A stretch of 64,000 nucleotides of DNA. Origin: Streptomyces lomondensis (GTDB taxonomy: Bacteria > Actinomycetota > Actinomycetes > Streptomycetales > Streptomycetaceae). Shown here piece after piece: positions 44,892 to 54,520 of the stretch. Positions within the stretch are counted from its first letter, which is position 1, and each line of letters starts with the position of its first letter. Where the stretch lies: assembly GCF_014651035.1 (NCBI RefSeq), contig NZ_BMWC01000002.1:1-64000 (forward strand), read 5' to 3'. The notes beneath the pieces were generated by a model. That model saw only the letters and a program-made list of their open reading frames with translations, ran no database searches and had not been told where the DNA came from. Made by a program: the position numbers and the translations under genes.

Positions 44892-46516
44892 AGGACGGCG
44901 TGAACGGCGTCGCACTCGCCGTCTTCATCTTCTTCTTCCTGCTCGTCACGGTCATGGGCTTCCTGGCCGCGCGCTGGCGCAGGGCCGAGAACGAGCACAG
45001 CCTCGACGAATGGGGCCTGGGCGGCCGCTCGTTCGGCACCTGGATCACCTGGTTCCTGCTCGGCGGCGACCTGTACACGGCGTACACGTTCGTCGCCGTC
45101 CCCGCGGCGATCTACGCGGCGGGCGCGGCCGGCTTTTTCGCGGTGCCGTACACGATCCTGATCTACCCGCTGATCTTCACGTTCCTCCCCCGCCTGTGGT
45201 CGGTGTCCCACAAGCACGGCTACGTGACGACCTCCGACTTCGTGCGCGGTCGCTTCGGCTCGAAGGGCCTGTCGCTGGCGGTGGCGCTGACCGGCATCCT
45301 CGCGACCATGCCGTACATCGCGCTCCAACTGGTCGGCATCCAAGCCGTGCTGGACGTGATGGGCGTCGGCGGCGGCGAGGACACCAACTGGTTCATCAAG
45401 GACCTGCCGCTGCTGATCGCCTTCGGCGTGCTCGCCGCGTACACGTACTCGTCGGGCCTGCGTGCCCCCGCGCTGATCGCGTTCGTGAAGGACACCCTGA
45501 TCTACATCGTCATCGCGGTGGCGATCATCTACATCCCGATCAAGCTGGGCGGCTTCGACGAGATCTTCGCCAAGGCCGGCGAGGCCTACGGCCAGACCAA
45601 CCCGGCGACGGGCGCGCCGCGCGGTGCGCTGGTGCCGCCGGAGGCGGGGCAGTGGACGTACGCCACGCTGGCGCTGGGCTCCGCGCTCGCGCTCTTCATG
45701 TACCCGCACTCCATCACGGCGACGCTGTCCTCGAAGAGCCGTGAGGTGATCCGCCGCAACACCACGATCCTGCCGCTGTACTCGCTGATGCTGGGCCTGC
45801 TCGCGCTGCTCGGGTTCATGGCGATCGCGGCCGGGATCAAGGTGCAGAACGGGCAGCTGGCGATCCCGCAGCTGTTCGAGACCATGTTCCCGGACTGGTT
45901 CGCGGGCGTGGCCTTCGCGGCGATCGGCATCGGCGCGCTGGTGCCGGCGGCCATCATGTCCATCGCGGCCGCGAACCTGTTCACCCGCAACATCTACAAG
46001 GACTTCATCAAGCCCGACGCCACGCCCGCGCAGGAGACCAAGGTCTCCAAGCTGGTCTCCCTGCTGGTGAAGGTGGGCGCCCTGGCCTTCGTCCTCACCA
46101 TGGACAAGACGGTCGCCATCAACTTCCAGCTGCTCGGCGGCATCTGGATCCTCCAGACCTTCCCGGCCCTGGTCGGCGGCCTGTTCACCCGCTGGTTCCA
46201 CCGCTGGGCGCTGCTCGCGGGCTGGGCGGTCGGCATGATCTACGGCACGGTCGCCGCGTACGGCGTCGCCTCCCCGACCCAGAAGCACTTCGGCGGCTCC
46301 TCCAAGGAGATCCCGGGCATCGGCGAGATCGGCTACATCGGTCTCACGGCGTTCGTCCTGAACGTCGTTGTCACCGTCGTCCTGACCTTCGTCCTGAGGG
46401 CCCTGAAGGCCCCCGACGGCATCGACGAGACCAAGCCGGAGGACTACACGGCGGACGCGGGCGACCCCGGGGTCCAGGTGGAGCTTCCGCCCGCGACGGC
46501 GGGCACCTCGCACTGA
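44888..46516 (+). CDS. Sodium:solute symporter, probable monocarboxylate transporter
   Basis: SSS-family transporter of 542 residues with about 13 membrane segments. Typical stretches are GFLAARWRRAENEHSLDEWGLGGRSFGTWITWFLLGGDLYTAYTF, YVTTSDFVRGRFGSKGL and the Na+-site region IGIGALVPAAIMSIAAANLFTRNIYKDF. It resembles MctC/ActP-like transporters for acetate, pyruvate or propionate. The DUF3311 gene precedes it. A strong terminator follows. Confidence 0.9.
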   Translation: MKDGVNGVALAVFIFFFLLVTVMGFLAARWRRAENEHSLDEWGLGGRSFGTWITWFLLGGDLYTAYTFVAVPAAIYAAGAAGFFAVPYTILIYPLIFTFLPRLWSVSHKHGYVTTSDFVRGRFGSKGLSLAVALTGILATMPYIALQLVGIQAVLDVMGVGGGEDTNWFIKDLPLLIAFGVLAAYTYSSGLRAPALIAFVKDTLIYIVIAVAIIYIPIKLGGFDEIFAKAGEAYGQTNPATGAPRGALVPPEAGQWTYATLALGSALALFMYPHSITATLSSKSREVIRRNTTILPLYSLMLGLLALLGFMAIAAGIKVQNGQLAIPQLFETMFPDWFAGVAFAAIGIGALVPAAIMSIAAANLFTRNIYKDFIKPDATPAQETKVSKLVSLLVKVGALAFVLTMDKTVAINFQLLGGIWILQTFPALVGGLFTRWFHRWALLAGWAVGMIYGTVAAYGVASPTQKHFGGSSKEIPGIGEIGYIGLTAFVLNVVVTVVLTFVLRALKAPDGIDETKPEDYTADAGDPGVQVELPPATAGTSH

Positions 46517-46525
46517 GTTGTAGGT

Positions 46526-46564
46526 GACAACGGGCCGCCGGTGAGAAACCGGCGGCCCGTTGTC
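46526..46564 (+). terminator. Terminator after the symporter gene
   Basis: GACAACGGGCCGCCGGT-GAGAA-ACCGGCGGCCCGTTGTC is a perfect 17-bp stem beginning 10 bp past the stop codon. Confidence 0.93.
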
Positions 46565-46588
46565 ATACCCGTCCCGCACACTCGGACC

Positions 46589-47095
46589 ATGGACATCCTC
46601 ATCCGGCGAGTGAAGCCCACCGAGTACGACGCCCTCGGCGAGATCACCGCCCAGGCCTACCTGCAGGACGGCCTCCTCGACTTCGGTGAGAGCGACTGGT
46701 ACCTCGGCGAACTCAAGGACGTGGCCAAGCGGGCCGCCGCCGCGGACGTCCTGGTGGCCACACGGGGTGAACACCTCCTCGGTGGCGTCACCTTCGTCCC
46801 CTCCGGCGGCCCCATGGCCGACATCGCCCGGCCCGAGGAGGCCGAGATACGGATGCTCGCCGTCGCCCACGAGGCCCGCGGCCGCGGCGCCGGAGAGGCA
46901 CTCGTCCGCGCCTGCGTCGACCGCGCCCGTGCGACGGACGGCTGCGTCCGCGTCGTCCTGTCGACGCAGCGCACCATGCACTCCGCACACCGCATCTACG
47001 AACGCCTCGGCTTCGTCCGTGTCCCGGAGCGCGACTGGAACCCGATTCCGGAGCTCGACGACATCACTCTCCTCGCCTACGAGTTGACGCTCTGA
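46589..47095 (+). CDS. GNAT family N-acetyltransferase
   Basis: This 168-residue acetyltransferase has the acetyl-CoA segment AEIRMLAVAHEARGRGAGEALVRACVDRARATDG and the closing HSAHRIYERLGFVRVPERDWNP. Start ATG 46589 lies just beyond the symporter terminator hairpin. Substrate unknown. Confidence 0.9.
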   Translation: MDILIRRVKPTEYDALGEITAQAYLQDGLLDFGESDWYLGELKDVAKRAAAADVLVATRGEHLLGGVTFVPSGGPMADIARPEEAEIRMLAVAHEARGRGAGEALVRACVDRARATDGCVRVVLSTQRTMHSAHRIYERLGFVRVPERDWNPIPELDDITLLAYELTL

Positions 47096-47139
47096 AGTCA
47101 TCTGCGACACAACATATAGGGGCGTGATCCTTACCCGGC

Positions 47140-47292
47140 ACAAGATGTATGCTCATGCTCGCTGTCGCCGCAGGGGAATCCGGTGCGAATCCGGAACTGT
47201 CCCGCAACGGTGTACCCATGCCTCTTTGTGCGTGTATGGGAGTCAGTCCGAGGACCTGCCGACAGCGCACCCGGCCAACCGGCCGGTGTGCC
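47140..47292 (+). promoter_or_regulatory. Cobalamin riboswitch of nrdAB
   Basis: The aptamer has the conserved blocks GGGGAATCCGGTGCGAATCC, CTGTCCCGCAACGGT and GTCAGTCCGAGGACCTGCC, closed by a stem of GCTGTCG (47161-47167) with CGACAGC (47260-47266). A hairpin GCACCCGGCC-AACC-GGCCGGTGTGC follows (47267-47291), possibly the expression platform; a further hairpin CTCGGC...GCCGAG (about 47363-47384) lies near the ribosome site. In S. coelicolor, coenzyme B12 represses nrdABS through such a switch. Confidence 0.93.
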
Positions 47293-47400
47293 CTGACTTC
47301 CGGGCCTCGTGGAATGGGCCGGTGGACGCGACGCCCCGTGCGCTCGCGTGCTCCCCCCTGCCCTCGGCGAGGCCCCGTGCCGAGCGAGGGAGAGCCCCAC

Positions 47401-49752
47401 GTGACCATCGCGCCAGCGGATCCGGTCTCAGCCGCCGAAGACGAGCACGACGCTCCCGGTGCCGCGCTGCTGCGGATCCTGACCGAGCTGACCGCCGACC
47501 TCCCCGACGCCGACCCCGGCCGGGTCGCCGCCGCCGCGCTGCGCGGCCGGTCCGCGCGGGCGGACGGGACGGAGTTGCGCGAACTCGCGACGGAGGCGGC
47601 CGCCGGCCTCATCTCCGAGGATCCCGCCTACTCCCGGCTGGCCGCCCGGCTGCTGACGATCGGCATCCGCGAAGAGGCCGCCTCACAGGGCGTCACGTCC
47701 TTCACCGAGTCCGTCGCGGTCGGCCACCGCGAGGGCCTGATCGCCGACCGCACCGCCGAGTTCGTCCGGCTGCACGCGGCCCGCCTCGACGCGCTGATCG
47801 ACACCACCGCCGACGACCGCTTCGGCTACTTCGGCCTGCGCACGCTGCACAGCCGCTACCTGCTCCGGCACCCGATCACCCGCAAGGTGATCGAGACGCC
47901 CCAGCACTTCATGCTGCGCGTGGCGAGCGGCCTCGCCGAGGACGACACCCTCCGCGCCGTGGACGAAGTCGCGGCTCTCTACCGGCTGATGAGCCGCCTC
48001 GACTACCTGCCCTCCTCCCCCACCCTCTTCAACTCCGGTACGCGGCACCCTCAGATGTCGTCCTGCTACCTCCTCGACTCCCCCAAGGACGAGCTGGACT
48101 CCATCTACGACCGCTACCACCAGGTCGCCCGTCTCTCGAAGCACGCCGGCGGCATCGGCATCGCCTACGCCCGTATCCGCGCCCGGGGTTCGCTGATCCG
48201 CGGCACCAACGGCCACTCCAACGGCATCGTCCCGTTCCTGAAGACCCTCGACGCCTCGGTCGCCGCCGTGAACCAGGGCGGTCGCCGCAAGGGCGCCGCC
48301 GCGGTCTACCTGGAGACCTGGCACTCCGACATCGAGGAGTTCCTGGAGCTGCGCGACAACACCGGCGAGGACGCCCGCCGCACGCACAACCTGAACCTCG
48401 CGCACTGGGTGCCGGACGAGTTCATGCGCCGCGTGAACGCCGACGCGCAGTGGTCGCTGTTCTCCCCCGCGGACGTGCCCGAGCTGGTCGACCTGTGGGG
48501 CGAGGAGTTCGACGCCGCGTACCGCGCGGCCGAGGCCAAGGGCCTCGCCAGGAAGACGCTGCCCGCCCGCGAGCTGTACGGCCGCATGATGCGCACCCTC
48601 GCGCAGACCGGCAACGGCTGGATGACATTCAAGGACGCCGCCAACCGCACCGCCAACCAGACGGCCGAGCCGGGCCACGTCGTCCACTCCTCCAACCTCT
48701 GCACGGAGATCCTGGAGGTCACCAGCGACGGAGAGACGGCGGTCTGCAACCTGGGGTCGGTCAACCTCGGCGCGTTCGTGAGCGACGGGGACATCGACTG
48801 GGAGCGCCTGGACGAGACCGTCCGCACGGCCGTCACGTTCCTCGACCGGGTCGTGGACATCAACTTCTACCCGACCGAGCAGGCGGGCCGCTCCAACGCC
48901 CGCTGGCGCCCCGTCGGCCTCGGCGCCATGGGCCTCCAGGACGTGTTCTTCAAGCTGCGCCTGCCCTTCGACTCGCCCGAGGCGAAGTCCCTGTCCACCC
49001 GGATCGCCGAGCGGATCATGCTCGCCGCGTACGAGGCCTCCGCCGACCTCGCCGAGCGCAACGGCCCGCTGCCGGCCTGGGAGAAGACCCGTACGGCCCG
49101 GGGCGTGCTGCACCCCGACCACTACGACGTGGAACTGACCTGGCCGGAGCGCTGGGCGGCCCTGCGCGAGCGGATCGCCACGACCGGCATGCGCAACTCC
49201 CTGCTCCTCGCCATCGCGCCCACGGCCACCATCGCCTCCATCGCGGGCGTCTACGAGTGCATCGAGCCGCAGGTGTCCAACCTGTTCAAGCGCGAGACGC
49301 TGTCCGGTGAGTTCCTCCAGGTCAACTCCTACCTGGTGGACGAGCTGAAGCGGCTCGGCGTGTGGGACGCCCGCAGCCGGGAGGCCCTGCGCGAGGCGAA
49401 CGGCTCGGTCCAGGGCTTCGCCTGGATCCCCGAGGACGTCCGCGCGCTCTACCGCACGGCCTGGGAGATCCCGCAGCGCGGCCTGATCGACATGGCGGCG
49501 GCCAGGACCCCGTTCCTGGACCAGTCCCAGTCCCTGAACCTCTTCCTGGAGACGCCGACCATCGGCAAGCTCTCCTCGATGTACGCCTACGCCTGGAAGT
49601 CCGGGCTGAAGACCACGTACTACCTGCGCTCGCGCCCGGCGACCCGCATCGCCCGCGCCGCCCAGGCCACCGTCCCCGTGCAGCAGCCTGCGCCGGAAGA
49701 AGCGGTCGCCTGCTCCCTGGAAAACCCCGAGTCCTGCGAGGCCTGCCAGTGA
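47401..49752 (+). CDS. nrdA: Class Ia ribonucleotide reductase, large subunit NrdA
   Basis: NrdA reduces ribonucleoside diphosphates to deoxynucleotides using the NrdB tyrosyl radical. The 783-residue protein has the active-site Cys in MSSCYLLDSPKD (about residue 221), the thiyl Cys in SSNLCTEIL (about 434), CNLGSVNLG (about 449), and a redox tail ESCEACQ. The 60-residue N-terminus has no clear ATP-cone. GTG 47401 follows GAGGGAGAG. B12 repression fits a class II (B12-dependent) reductase elsewhere in the genome; I infer that. TGATG couples it to nrdB. Confidence 0.95.
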   Translation: MTIAPADPVSAAEDEHDAPGAALLRILTELTADLPDADPGRVAAAALRGRSARADGTELRELATEAAAGLISEDPAYSRLAARLLTIGIREEAASQGVTSFTESVAVGHREGLIADRTAEFVRLHAARLDALIDTTADDRFGYFGLRTLHSRYLLRHPITRKVIETPQHFMLRVASGLAEDDTLRAVDEVAALYRLMSRLDYLPSSPTLFNSGTRHPQMSSCYLLDSPKDELDSIYDRYHQVARLSKHAGGIGIAYARIRARGSLIRGTNGHSNGIVPFLKTLDASVAAVNQGGRRKGAAAVYLETWHSDIEEFLELRDNTGEDARRTHNLNLAHWVPDEFMRRVNADAQWSLFSPADVPELVDLWGEEFDAAYRAAEAKGLARKTLPARELYGRMMRTLAQTGNGWMTFKDAANRTANQTAEPGHVVHSSNLCTEILEVTSDGETAVCNLGSVNLGAFVSDGDIDWERLDETVRTAVTFLDRVVDINFYPTEQAGRSNARWRPVGLGAMGLQDVFFKLRLPFDSPEAKSLSTRIAERIMLAAYEASADLAERNGPLPAWEKTRTARGVLHPDHYDVELTWPERWAALRERIATTGMRNSLLLAIAPTATIASIAGVYECIEPQVSNLFKRETLSGEFLQVNSYLVDELKRLGVWDARSREALREANGSVQGFAWIPEDVRALYRTAWEIPQRGLIDMAAARTPFLDQSQSLNLFLETPTIGKLSSMYAYAWKSGLKTTYYLRSRPATRIARAAQATVPVQQPAPEEAVACSLENPESCEACQ

Positions 49753-50759
49753 TGACCACCCAGAACCTTCTCGACCCCGGCTTCGAGCTGACTCTGCGCC
49801 CCATGCGCTACCCGGACTTCTACGAGCGCTACCGGGACGCCATCAAGAACACCTGGACCGTGGAGGAGGTCGACCTCCACTCGGACGTCACCGACCTCGC
49901 CAAGCTGTCACCGGCGGAGCAGCACCTGATCGGCCGGCTGGTCGCCTTCTTCGCGACGGGCGACTCGATCGTCGCGAACAACCTCGTGCTGACCCTCTAC
50001 AAACACATCAACTCCCCCGAGGCACGGCTGTATCTCTCAAGGCAGCTCTTCGAGGAGGCCGTCCACGTCCAGTTCTACTTGACGCTCCTCGACACCTACC
50101 TCCCCGACCCGGAGGACCGCGCGGCGGCCTTCGCTGCCGTGGAGAACATCCCGTCCATCCGGGAGAAGGCCGAGTTCTGCTTCAAGTGGATGGACTCGGT
50201 GGAGAAGCTGGACCGGCTGGAGTCACAGGCCGACCGCCGCCGCTTCCTGCTCAACCTCATCTGCTTCGCCGCGTGCATCGAGGGCCTGTTCTTCTACGGT
50301 GCCTTCGCCTACGTGTACTGGTTCCGCAGCCGGGGCCTGCTGCACGGCCTGGCCACCGGCACCAACTGGGTGTTCCGCGACGAGACGATGCACATGTCGT
50401 TCGCCTTCGACGTGGTCGACACCGTCCGCAAGGAGGAGCCGGAGCTGTTCGACGACCGGCTCCGGCAGGAGGTGACGGACATGCTCCGGGAGGCCGTCGA
50501 GGCCGAGCTGCAGTTCGCGCGCGACCTGTGCGGTGACGGCCTCCCGGGCATGAACACCGAGTCGATGCGGCAGTACCTGGAGTGCGTCGCCGACCAGCGG
50601 CTGACCCGCCTGGGCTTCGCCCCGGTGTACGGCTCGGAGAACCCCTTCTCCTTCATGGAGCTCCAGGGTGTTCAGGAGTTGACCAACTTCTTCGAGCGGC
50701 GGCCCTCCGCGTACCAGGTGGCGGTGGAGGGCACCGTCGACCTGGACGAGGACTTCTGA
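49752..50759 (+). CDS. nrdB: Class Ia ribonucleotide reductase, small subunit NrdB
   Basis: The 335-residue R2 protein holds the diiron-tyrosyl cofactor. The ligands are visible as Asp in FFATGDSIVANN, Glu and His in EEAVHVQFY with Tyr four residues after the His (the radical Tyr), Glu in AACIEGLFFYGAF, and Glu/His in FRDETMHMSFAF. ATG 49752 overlaps the nrdA stop by one base. Confidence 0.95.
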   Translation: MTTQNLLDPGFELTLRPMRYPDFYERYRDAIKNTWTVEEVDLHSDVTDLAKLSPAEQHLIGRLVAFFATGDSIVANNLVLTLYKHINSPEARLYLSRQLFEEAVHVQFYLTLLDTYLPDPEDRAAAFAAVENIPSIREKAEFCFKWMDSVEKLDRLESQADRRRFLLNLICFAACIEGLFFYGAFAYVYWFRSRGLLHGLATGTNWVFRDETMHMSFAFDVVDTVRKEEPELFDDRLRQEVTDMLREAVEAELQFARDLCGDGLPGMNTESMRQYLECVADQRLTRLGFAPVYGSENPFSFMELQGVQELTNFFERRPSAYQVAVEGTVDLDEDF

Positions 50760-50914
50760 GCCGGCGCGCCTTCGCGGGCCTCCTGGGCCTCCCGGATCCG
50801 ACGGTCTACGCGCCGGTCGCGCACGAGGCCGATCACGGACGGGAGGACCAGGAGGACCAGCGTCCCGAGTACGAAGACCATTGCGATGAGTGTCTGTGCC
50901 TGGTTCGTGTCCAT
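50672..50914 (-). CDS. Small single-pass membrane protein overlapping the nrdB end
   Basis: A possible 80-residue protein: one membrane segment AQTLIAMVFVLGTLVLLVLPSVIGLV near residues 6-31, then RDRRVDRRIREAQEAR and a disordered tail. Its last 88 bp overlap the nrdB 3' end on the other strand, so the tail may be longer than functional. It lies opposite nrdS. Conservation would decide; call is moderate. Confidence 0.5.
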   Translation of the reverse strand: MDTNQAQTLIAMVFVLGTLVLLVLPSVIGLVRDRRVDRRIREAQEAREGAPAQKSSSRSTVPSTATWYAEGRRSKKLVNS

Positions 50915-50946
50915 GGACACCACTGTCGCGCCGATGACTCCTTACC

Positions 50947-50985
50947 GGCAGTGGCAGTACTGCCGTAGACCCTCGAATTACTGCC
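50947..50985. promoter_or_regulatory. Palindromic operator upstream of nrdS
   Basis: GGCAGT (50947-50952), GGCAGT (50953-50958), ACTGCC (50959-50964) and ACTGCC (50980-50985) form two direct half-sites on each arm, with the centre a perfect 12-bp palindrome GGCAGTACTGCC (50953-50964). They lie 23-61 bp before the nrdS start. Confidence 0.65.
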
Positions 50986-51007
50986 ACGGGCGGTGCACAC
51001 TGGGGGC

Positions 51008-51970
51008 ATGCTCCAGAACGTGGCCGTCGTCCTCCTCGACGGCGTGAACCCCTTCGAGCTCGGCGTGGTGTGCGAGGTCTTCGGCACCGACCGCAGCGAC
51101 GACGGACTACCGGTCTACGACTTCGCCGTCGCCTCGGCCGAGGGCCCGGCGCTGCGCATGAACTCGGGCATCTCACTCCAGGTCGAGCACGGCCTGGAGC
51201 GGCTGGAGACGGCCGATCTGATCGCGGTGCCGGCCGGGCACAGCTACGCGTCCCGTACGTTCCCGCCGGAGCTGCTGGACGCCCTGCGCCGCGGGGTCGA
51301 CCGCGGCGCCCGGGTGCTCAGCGTCTGCTCAGGCGCCTTCGTGCTGGCCGCCGCCGGGCTGCTGGACGGCCGCCGCTGCGCTGTGCACTGGAAGCATGCG
51401 CGGGACCTCGCCCGGCGGTACCCGCGGGCGGTCGTCGAGCCGGACGTGCTCTACGTCGACGAGGACCCGGTGATCACCTCAGCCGGCACGGCCGCCGGCA
51501 TCGACGCCTGCCTCCACCTGGTCCGCAAGGAGCAGGGCTCGGAGGTCGCCAACAAGATCGCCCGGCGGATGGTGGTGCCGCCGCACCGCGACGGCGGCCA
51601 GGCCCAGTACATCGAGCGCCCGCTGCCGCACTCCGAGGCCGACACGATCGGCGACGTGCTGGCGTGGATGGAGCGGCACCTCGACGAGGAGGTCACCGTC
51701 GAGCAGCTCGCCGCCCGCGCCCACATGTCGCCGCGCACCTTCGCCCGTCGCTTCCAGCAGGAGACCGGGACGACTCCCTACCGCTGGATCCTGCGCCAGC
51801 GCGTGCTGCTGGCCCAGCGGCTGCTGGAGGCGACGGACGAGACGATGGACGCGATCGCCGGTCGAACGGGGTTCGGCAACGCGGCCGCGCTGCGCCACCA
51901 CTTCGTCCGGGCCGTGGGCACGACGCCGAACGCCTACCGGCGGACGTTCAGAGGCCCCGAAGCGGCCTGA
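51008..51970 (+). CDS. nrdS: AraC-like regulator with DJ-1/PfpI domain, NrdS
   Basis: This 320-residue regulator has an N-terminal class I glutamine-amidotransferase-like (DJ-1/PfpI) domain with the nucleophile-elbow region VLSVCSGAFVLAAAG, and a C-terminal AraC double HTH (VTVEQLAARAHMSPRTFARRFQQETGTTPYRWILRQRVLLAQRLLEAT then IAGRTGFGNAAALRHHFVRAVGTTPNAYRRTF). It resembles FtrA/GlxA-type regulators. In S. coelicolor nrdS is cotranscribed with nrdAB; here a 248-bp gap and the palindrome upstream suggest a separate promoter as well. ATG 51008 chosen over a weaker start five codons upstream. Confidence 0.9.
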   Translation: MLQNVAVVLLDGVNPFELGVVCEVFGTDRSDDGLPVYDFAVASAEGPALRMNSGISLQVEHGLERLETADLIAVPAGHSYASRTFPPELLDALRRGVDRGARVLSVCSGAFVLAAAGLLDGRRCAVHWKHARDLARRYPRAVVEPDVLYVDEDPVITSAGTAAGIDACLHLVRKEQGSEVANKIARRMVVPPHRDGGQAQYIERPLPHSEADTIGDVLAWMERHLDEEVTVEQLAARAHMSPRTFARRFQQETGTTPYRWILRQRVLLAQRLLEATDETMDAIAGRTGFGNAAALRHHFVRAVGTTPNAYRRTFRGPEAA

Positions 51971-51984
51971 CGATCACCGGGCCG

Positions 51985-53355
51985 TCACCTCGGCACCGGC
52001 CGCAGCAGCAGCTCGTGCGGCCGGAGCGTGATGCCGACGCGCGTGCTGTCGTTGGAGCCGGCCACCTGCTCGAAGCGGTACTTGGTGGCCAGCGCCGCCG
52101 TGATCAGCGTCAGCTGGGCCATCGAGAAGTGGTCGCTCGGGCACTTGCGGTTGCCCGTGCTGAACGGGCTCATGGCGTGCTTCGGGATGTCCTTGACCCG
52201 GTCCGGAAGCCAGCGGTCCGGGTCGAACTCCAGGTGCCGGTCGTACGACTTCGGATCGCGCTGGATCGCATACGGGCTGTAGACGATGTCCGCCCCGGCC
52301 GGAATGCGGTAACCGCCGAGTTCCGTGTCCCGTACCGCCCGACGCGTCAGAATCCAGACGGCGGGACTCAAACGCATGGACTCGACGACGACATTGTTGG
52401 TGTGCCTGAGTCCTCGGACGTCTGCAAATGCCACCGGCCTCCCACCGGTGACGGCTTCTACTTCGTCACGCACACGGTCGGCGTGTTCCGGGTGTTCCGC
52501 GAGCATATGCAGCAGCCACATGATCGTGGACGCCACGGTTTCGCTGCCGGGCGTGAGGATCGCGACGACCTGGTCGTGGATCTCCTGTTCCCCGATGGGG
52601 TCGCCATTCTCGTCCGTCGCCTCCAGCAATGCCGTCAGCAAATCGTCCGGCCTTTGACCGGATGCGCGGCGCTCGGCGACGATCTCGTCGACCAGGAGAT
52701 GCAAATCGGCCAATGCCCGGTTGAATTCGCGGTTGGCCGGGAGCGGCAGCCTGTACAGCGGTCCGAGCGGGATCACCATCCGCCGGTACATGCCGCGGAA
52801 GACGGTGGCGAGCGCGACGCACAGCCGCTCCGCCCGCTCGTCCATGTAGTCGCCGCGCAGCAGGCAGCGGGCCGCGATGCGCACGGCCACCCGGAACGAC
52901 TCGGAGGTGCAGTCGATGGTCCGGCCGGGCTTCCAGCGCTCGGTCAGCGCGTGCGCCTCCTCCTCCATGATCGGCCCGTAGGCGGGGATGGCGTCGAGCC
53001 GGAAGGCGGGCTGGATGGTGCGCCGCTGGCGCCGGTGCCGGGGGCCGTTGGCGGTGGCCACGCCTTCCTTGCCGAGCAGGCCCTCCAGGGACTCCCACAG
53101 CGGCCCGGCGATGATGAAGTCGTTGCTCAGCGCCAGTGCGCCGGTGAGGGCCGGGGTGGTGACGGCGTAGACCGTCTTCGGCCCGAGCTTGAGGCGGACC
53201 ACCTCGCCGTGGTCACGCAGCCGGGACATGAACGCCAGCGGGTCGCGCACCAGCCTCCAGCCGTGGCCGAGGACGGGGACCCCGCCACCCGCCCGGGGCG
53301 GCTCCCCCGGCTCCGGGACCACGGGAGCTTCCGGCTTCACAGACTCGACGGTCAT
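51985..53355 (-). CDS. Cytochrome P450 CYP170A, albaflavenone synthase
   Basis: This 456-residue P450 converts epi-isozizaene to albaflavenols and albaflavenone. Heme binding is [13 protein letters not shown] with the thiolate Cys at 405; the K-helix ExxR is ESMRL; the I-helix carries [12 protein letters not shown]. coelicolor CYP170A1 also moonlights as a farnesene synthase; whether this one does is not clear from sequence. ATG 53355 overlaps the terpene synthase stop (ATGA) and follows AGGTGAGAA. Confidence 0.95.
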   Translation of the reverse strand: MTVESVKPEAPVVPEPGEPPRAGGGVPVLGHGWRLVRDPLAFMSRLRDHGEVVRLKLGPKTVYAVTTPALTGALALSNDFIIAGPLWESLEGLLGKEGVATANGPRHRRQRRTIQPAFRLDAIPAYGPIMEEEAHALTERWKPGRTIDCTSESFRVAVRIAARCLLRGDYMDERAERLCVALATVFRGMYRRMVIPLGPLYRLPLPANREFNRALADLHLLVDEIVAERRASGQRPDDLLTALLEATDENGDPIGEQEIHDQVVAILTPGSETVASTIMWLLHMLAEHPEHADRVRDEVEAVTGGRPVAFADVRGLRHTNNVVVESMRLSPAVWILTRRAVRDTELGGYRIPAGADIVYSPYAIQRDPKSYDRHLEFDPDRWLPDRVKDIPKHAMSPFSTGNRKCPSDHFSMAQLTLITAALATKYRFEQVAGSNDSTRVGITLRPHELLLRPVPR

Positions 53356-54437
53356 TTCTCACCTGCCGCTTCGTTGTTGACGTACGGGGGCGTGGACCGG
53401 TCGTCCCAGCTGTCGACCATGTACCGGCCGGACTCGTGGTGGAACCAGTAGACCGAGCTGAACCAGTTGCGCATATTGCTCAGACAGGCCCGGACGGCGG
53501 TGCTCAGTTCCTTTCCGCGCACCGTGCCGTCGGCGAGGTCGTCGGCGAACCGTAATGCCTCCCGCTCGACGTCGAGGAATTCGGTGACGCATTCCTCGAC
53601 ACGGCTCCGGACTTCCGCGACCGCCTGTTCCAGGGTCAGCCCCTCATGGGTGATGAGGCTGATTCCGAGATTGTGCACCTCGTCGCCCGCTATTTCCTTC
53701 GGAAGCGAGCAGAGGTCGTTGTACCAGGCGGCGAATTCCTGGCTCAGCAGCGCCGCCCGACGGTATGCCGGGTGTTTCCGCACGGAGTCGGGGAGTTCGC
53801 ATCCGGCGGTCGGCTCCAGCAGATCCGTCCAGATCCAGTGCGCGAAGGTGAGCCGGCGCAGCTGGAGGTATTCCTCGACCGTCGGCACGATTCCGTGGGT
53901 GCGGTTGTGGAACTCGCGGTCGTAGGCGTCGATCACCGCGTGGAAGTGCCGGGCGAAGCGGAGGTTCCACGTCGTCGGCAGGAACGCGTACAGCCGCAGC
54001 ACGCTGTCCGCGAACCCGGCGACCAGTGGGTCCTCGTGGTGCAGGTGCTCCCCGGGGGAGTCGAGGGCCGTGTGCAGCCGGTCCCGCAGCCGCCGCCAGG
54101 CGACCGGACGGCCGTGCACGATGTCCCGGTCGTGGCGGTCGTCCCAGACGAAGAACCAGGCGCTGTAGTCGGCGATGGCCTGCATCACCTCGTCGGAGGC
54201 ACCGATGTAGTACCCCGCCATGAGGTCGGTGTAGCACAGGCCGTCGGCATATTCCTCCACCTTGTCCGCGGGCATGAGCCGTTTTTCCAGGAGCCAGGCC
54301 CGGGTCTTCTCCTGGCACTTCGGCCAATACGGGTGGAGTTGCCTTGGAAACGCCGCCTCGATCACCGGTAGGGAGAGCGACGGTGGTACTGCGATCGTGG
54401 TCGGTGCCGATGTGGTGCCGTGTGACAAAGCATGCAC
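53352..54437 (-). CDS. Epi-isozizaene synthase (class I sesquiterpene cyclase)
   Basis: Cyclises farnesyl diphosphate to epi-isozizaene, precursor of albaflavenone. The 361-residue protein has the aspartate motif DDRHD (99-103) and the NSE motif NDLCSLPKE near 240, plus the C-terminal RY pair ([10 protein letters not shown]). Near-identical to the S. coelicolor enzyme as I recall it, including length. GTG 54437 is the start. It is first of a two-gene operon with CYP170A. Confidence 0.96.
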   Translation of the reverse strand: MHALSHGTTSAPTTIAVPPSLSLPVIEAAFPRQLHPYWPKCQEKTRAWLLEKRLMPADKVEEYADGLCYTDLMAGYYIGASDEVMQAIADYSAWFFVWDDRHDRDIVHGRPVAWRRLRDRLHTALDSPGEHLHHEDPLVAGFADSVLRLYAFLPTTWNLRFARHFHAVIDAYDREFHNRTHGIVPTVEEYLQLRRLTFAHWIWTDLLEPTAGCELPDSVRKHPAYRRAALLSQEFAAWYNDLCSLPKEIAGDEVHNLGISLITHEGLTLEQAVAEVRSRVEECVTEFLDVEREALRFADDLADGTVRGKELSTAVRACLSNMRNWFSSVYWFHHESGRYMVDSWDDRSTPPYVNNEAAGEK

Positions 54438-54520
54438 GAACTAACCCCTCTCAGCCGCCAGTTGGCGCGGGCGCCCCTCCCTTCGTGCCGGGCGTGCGCC
54501 GTTGCATACCCCGCACATCC

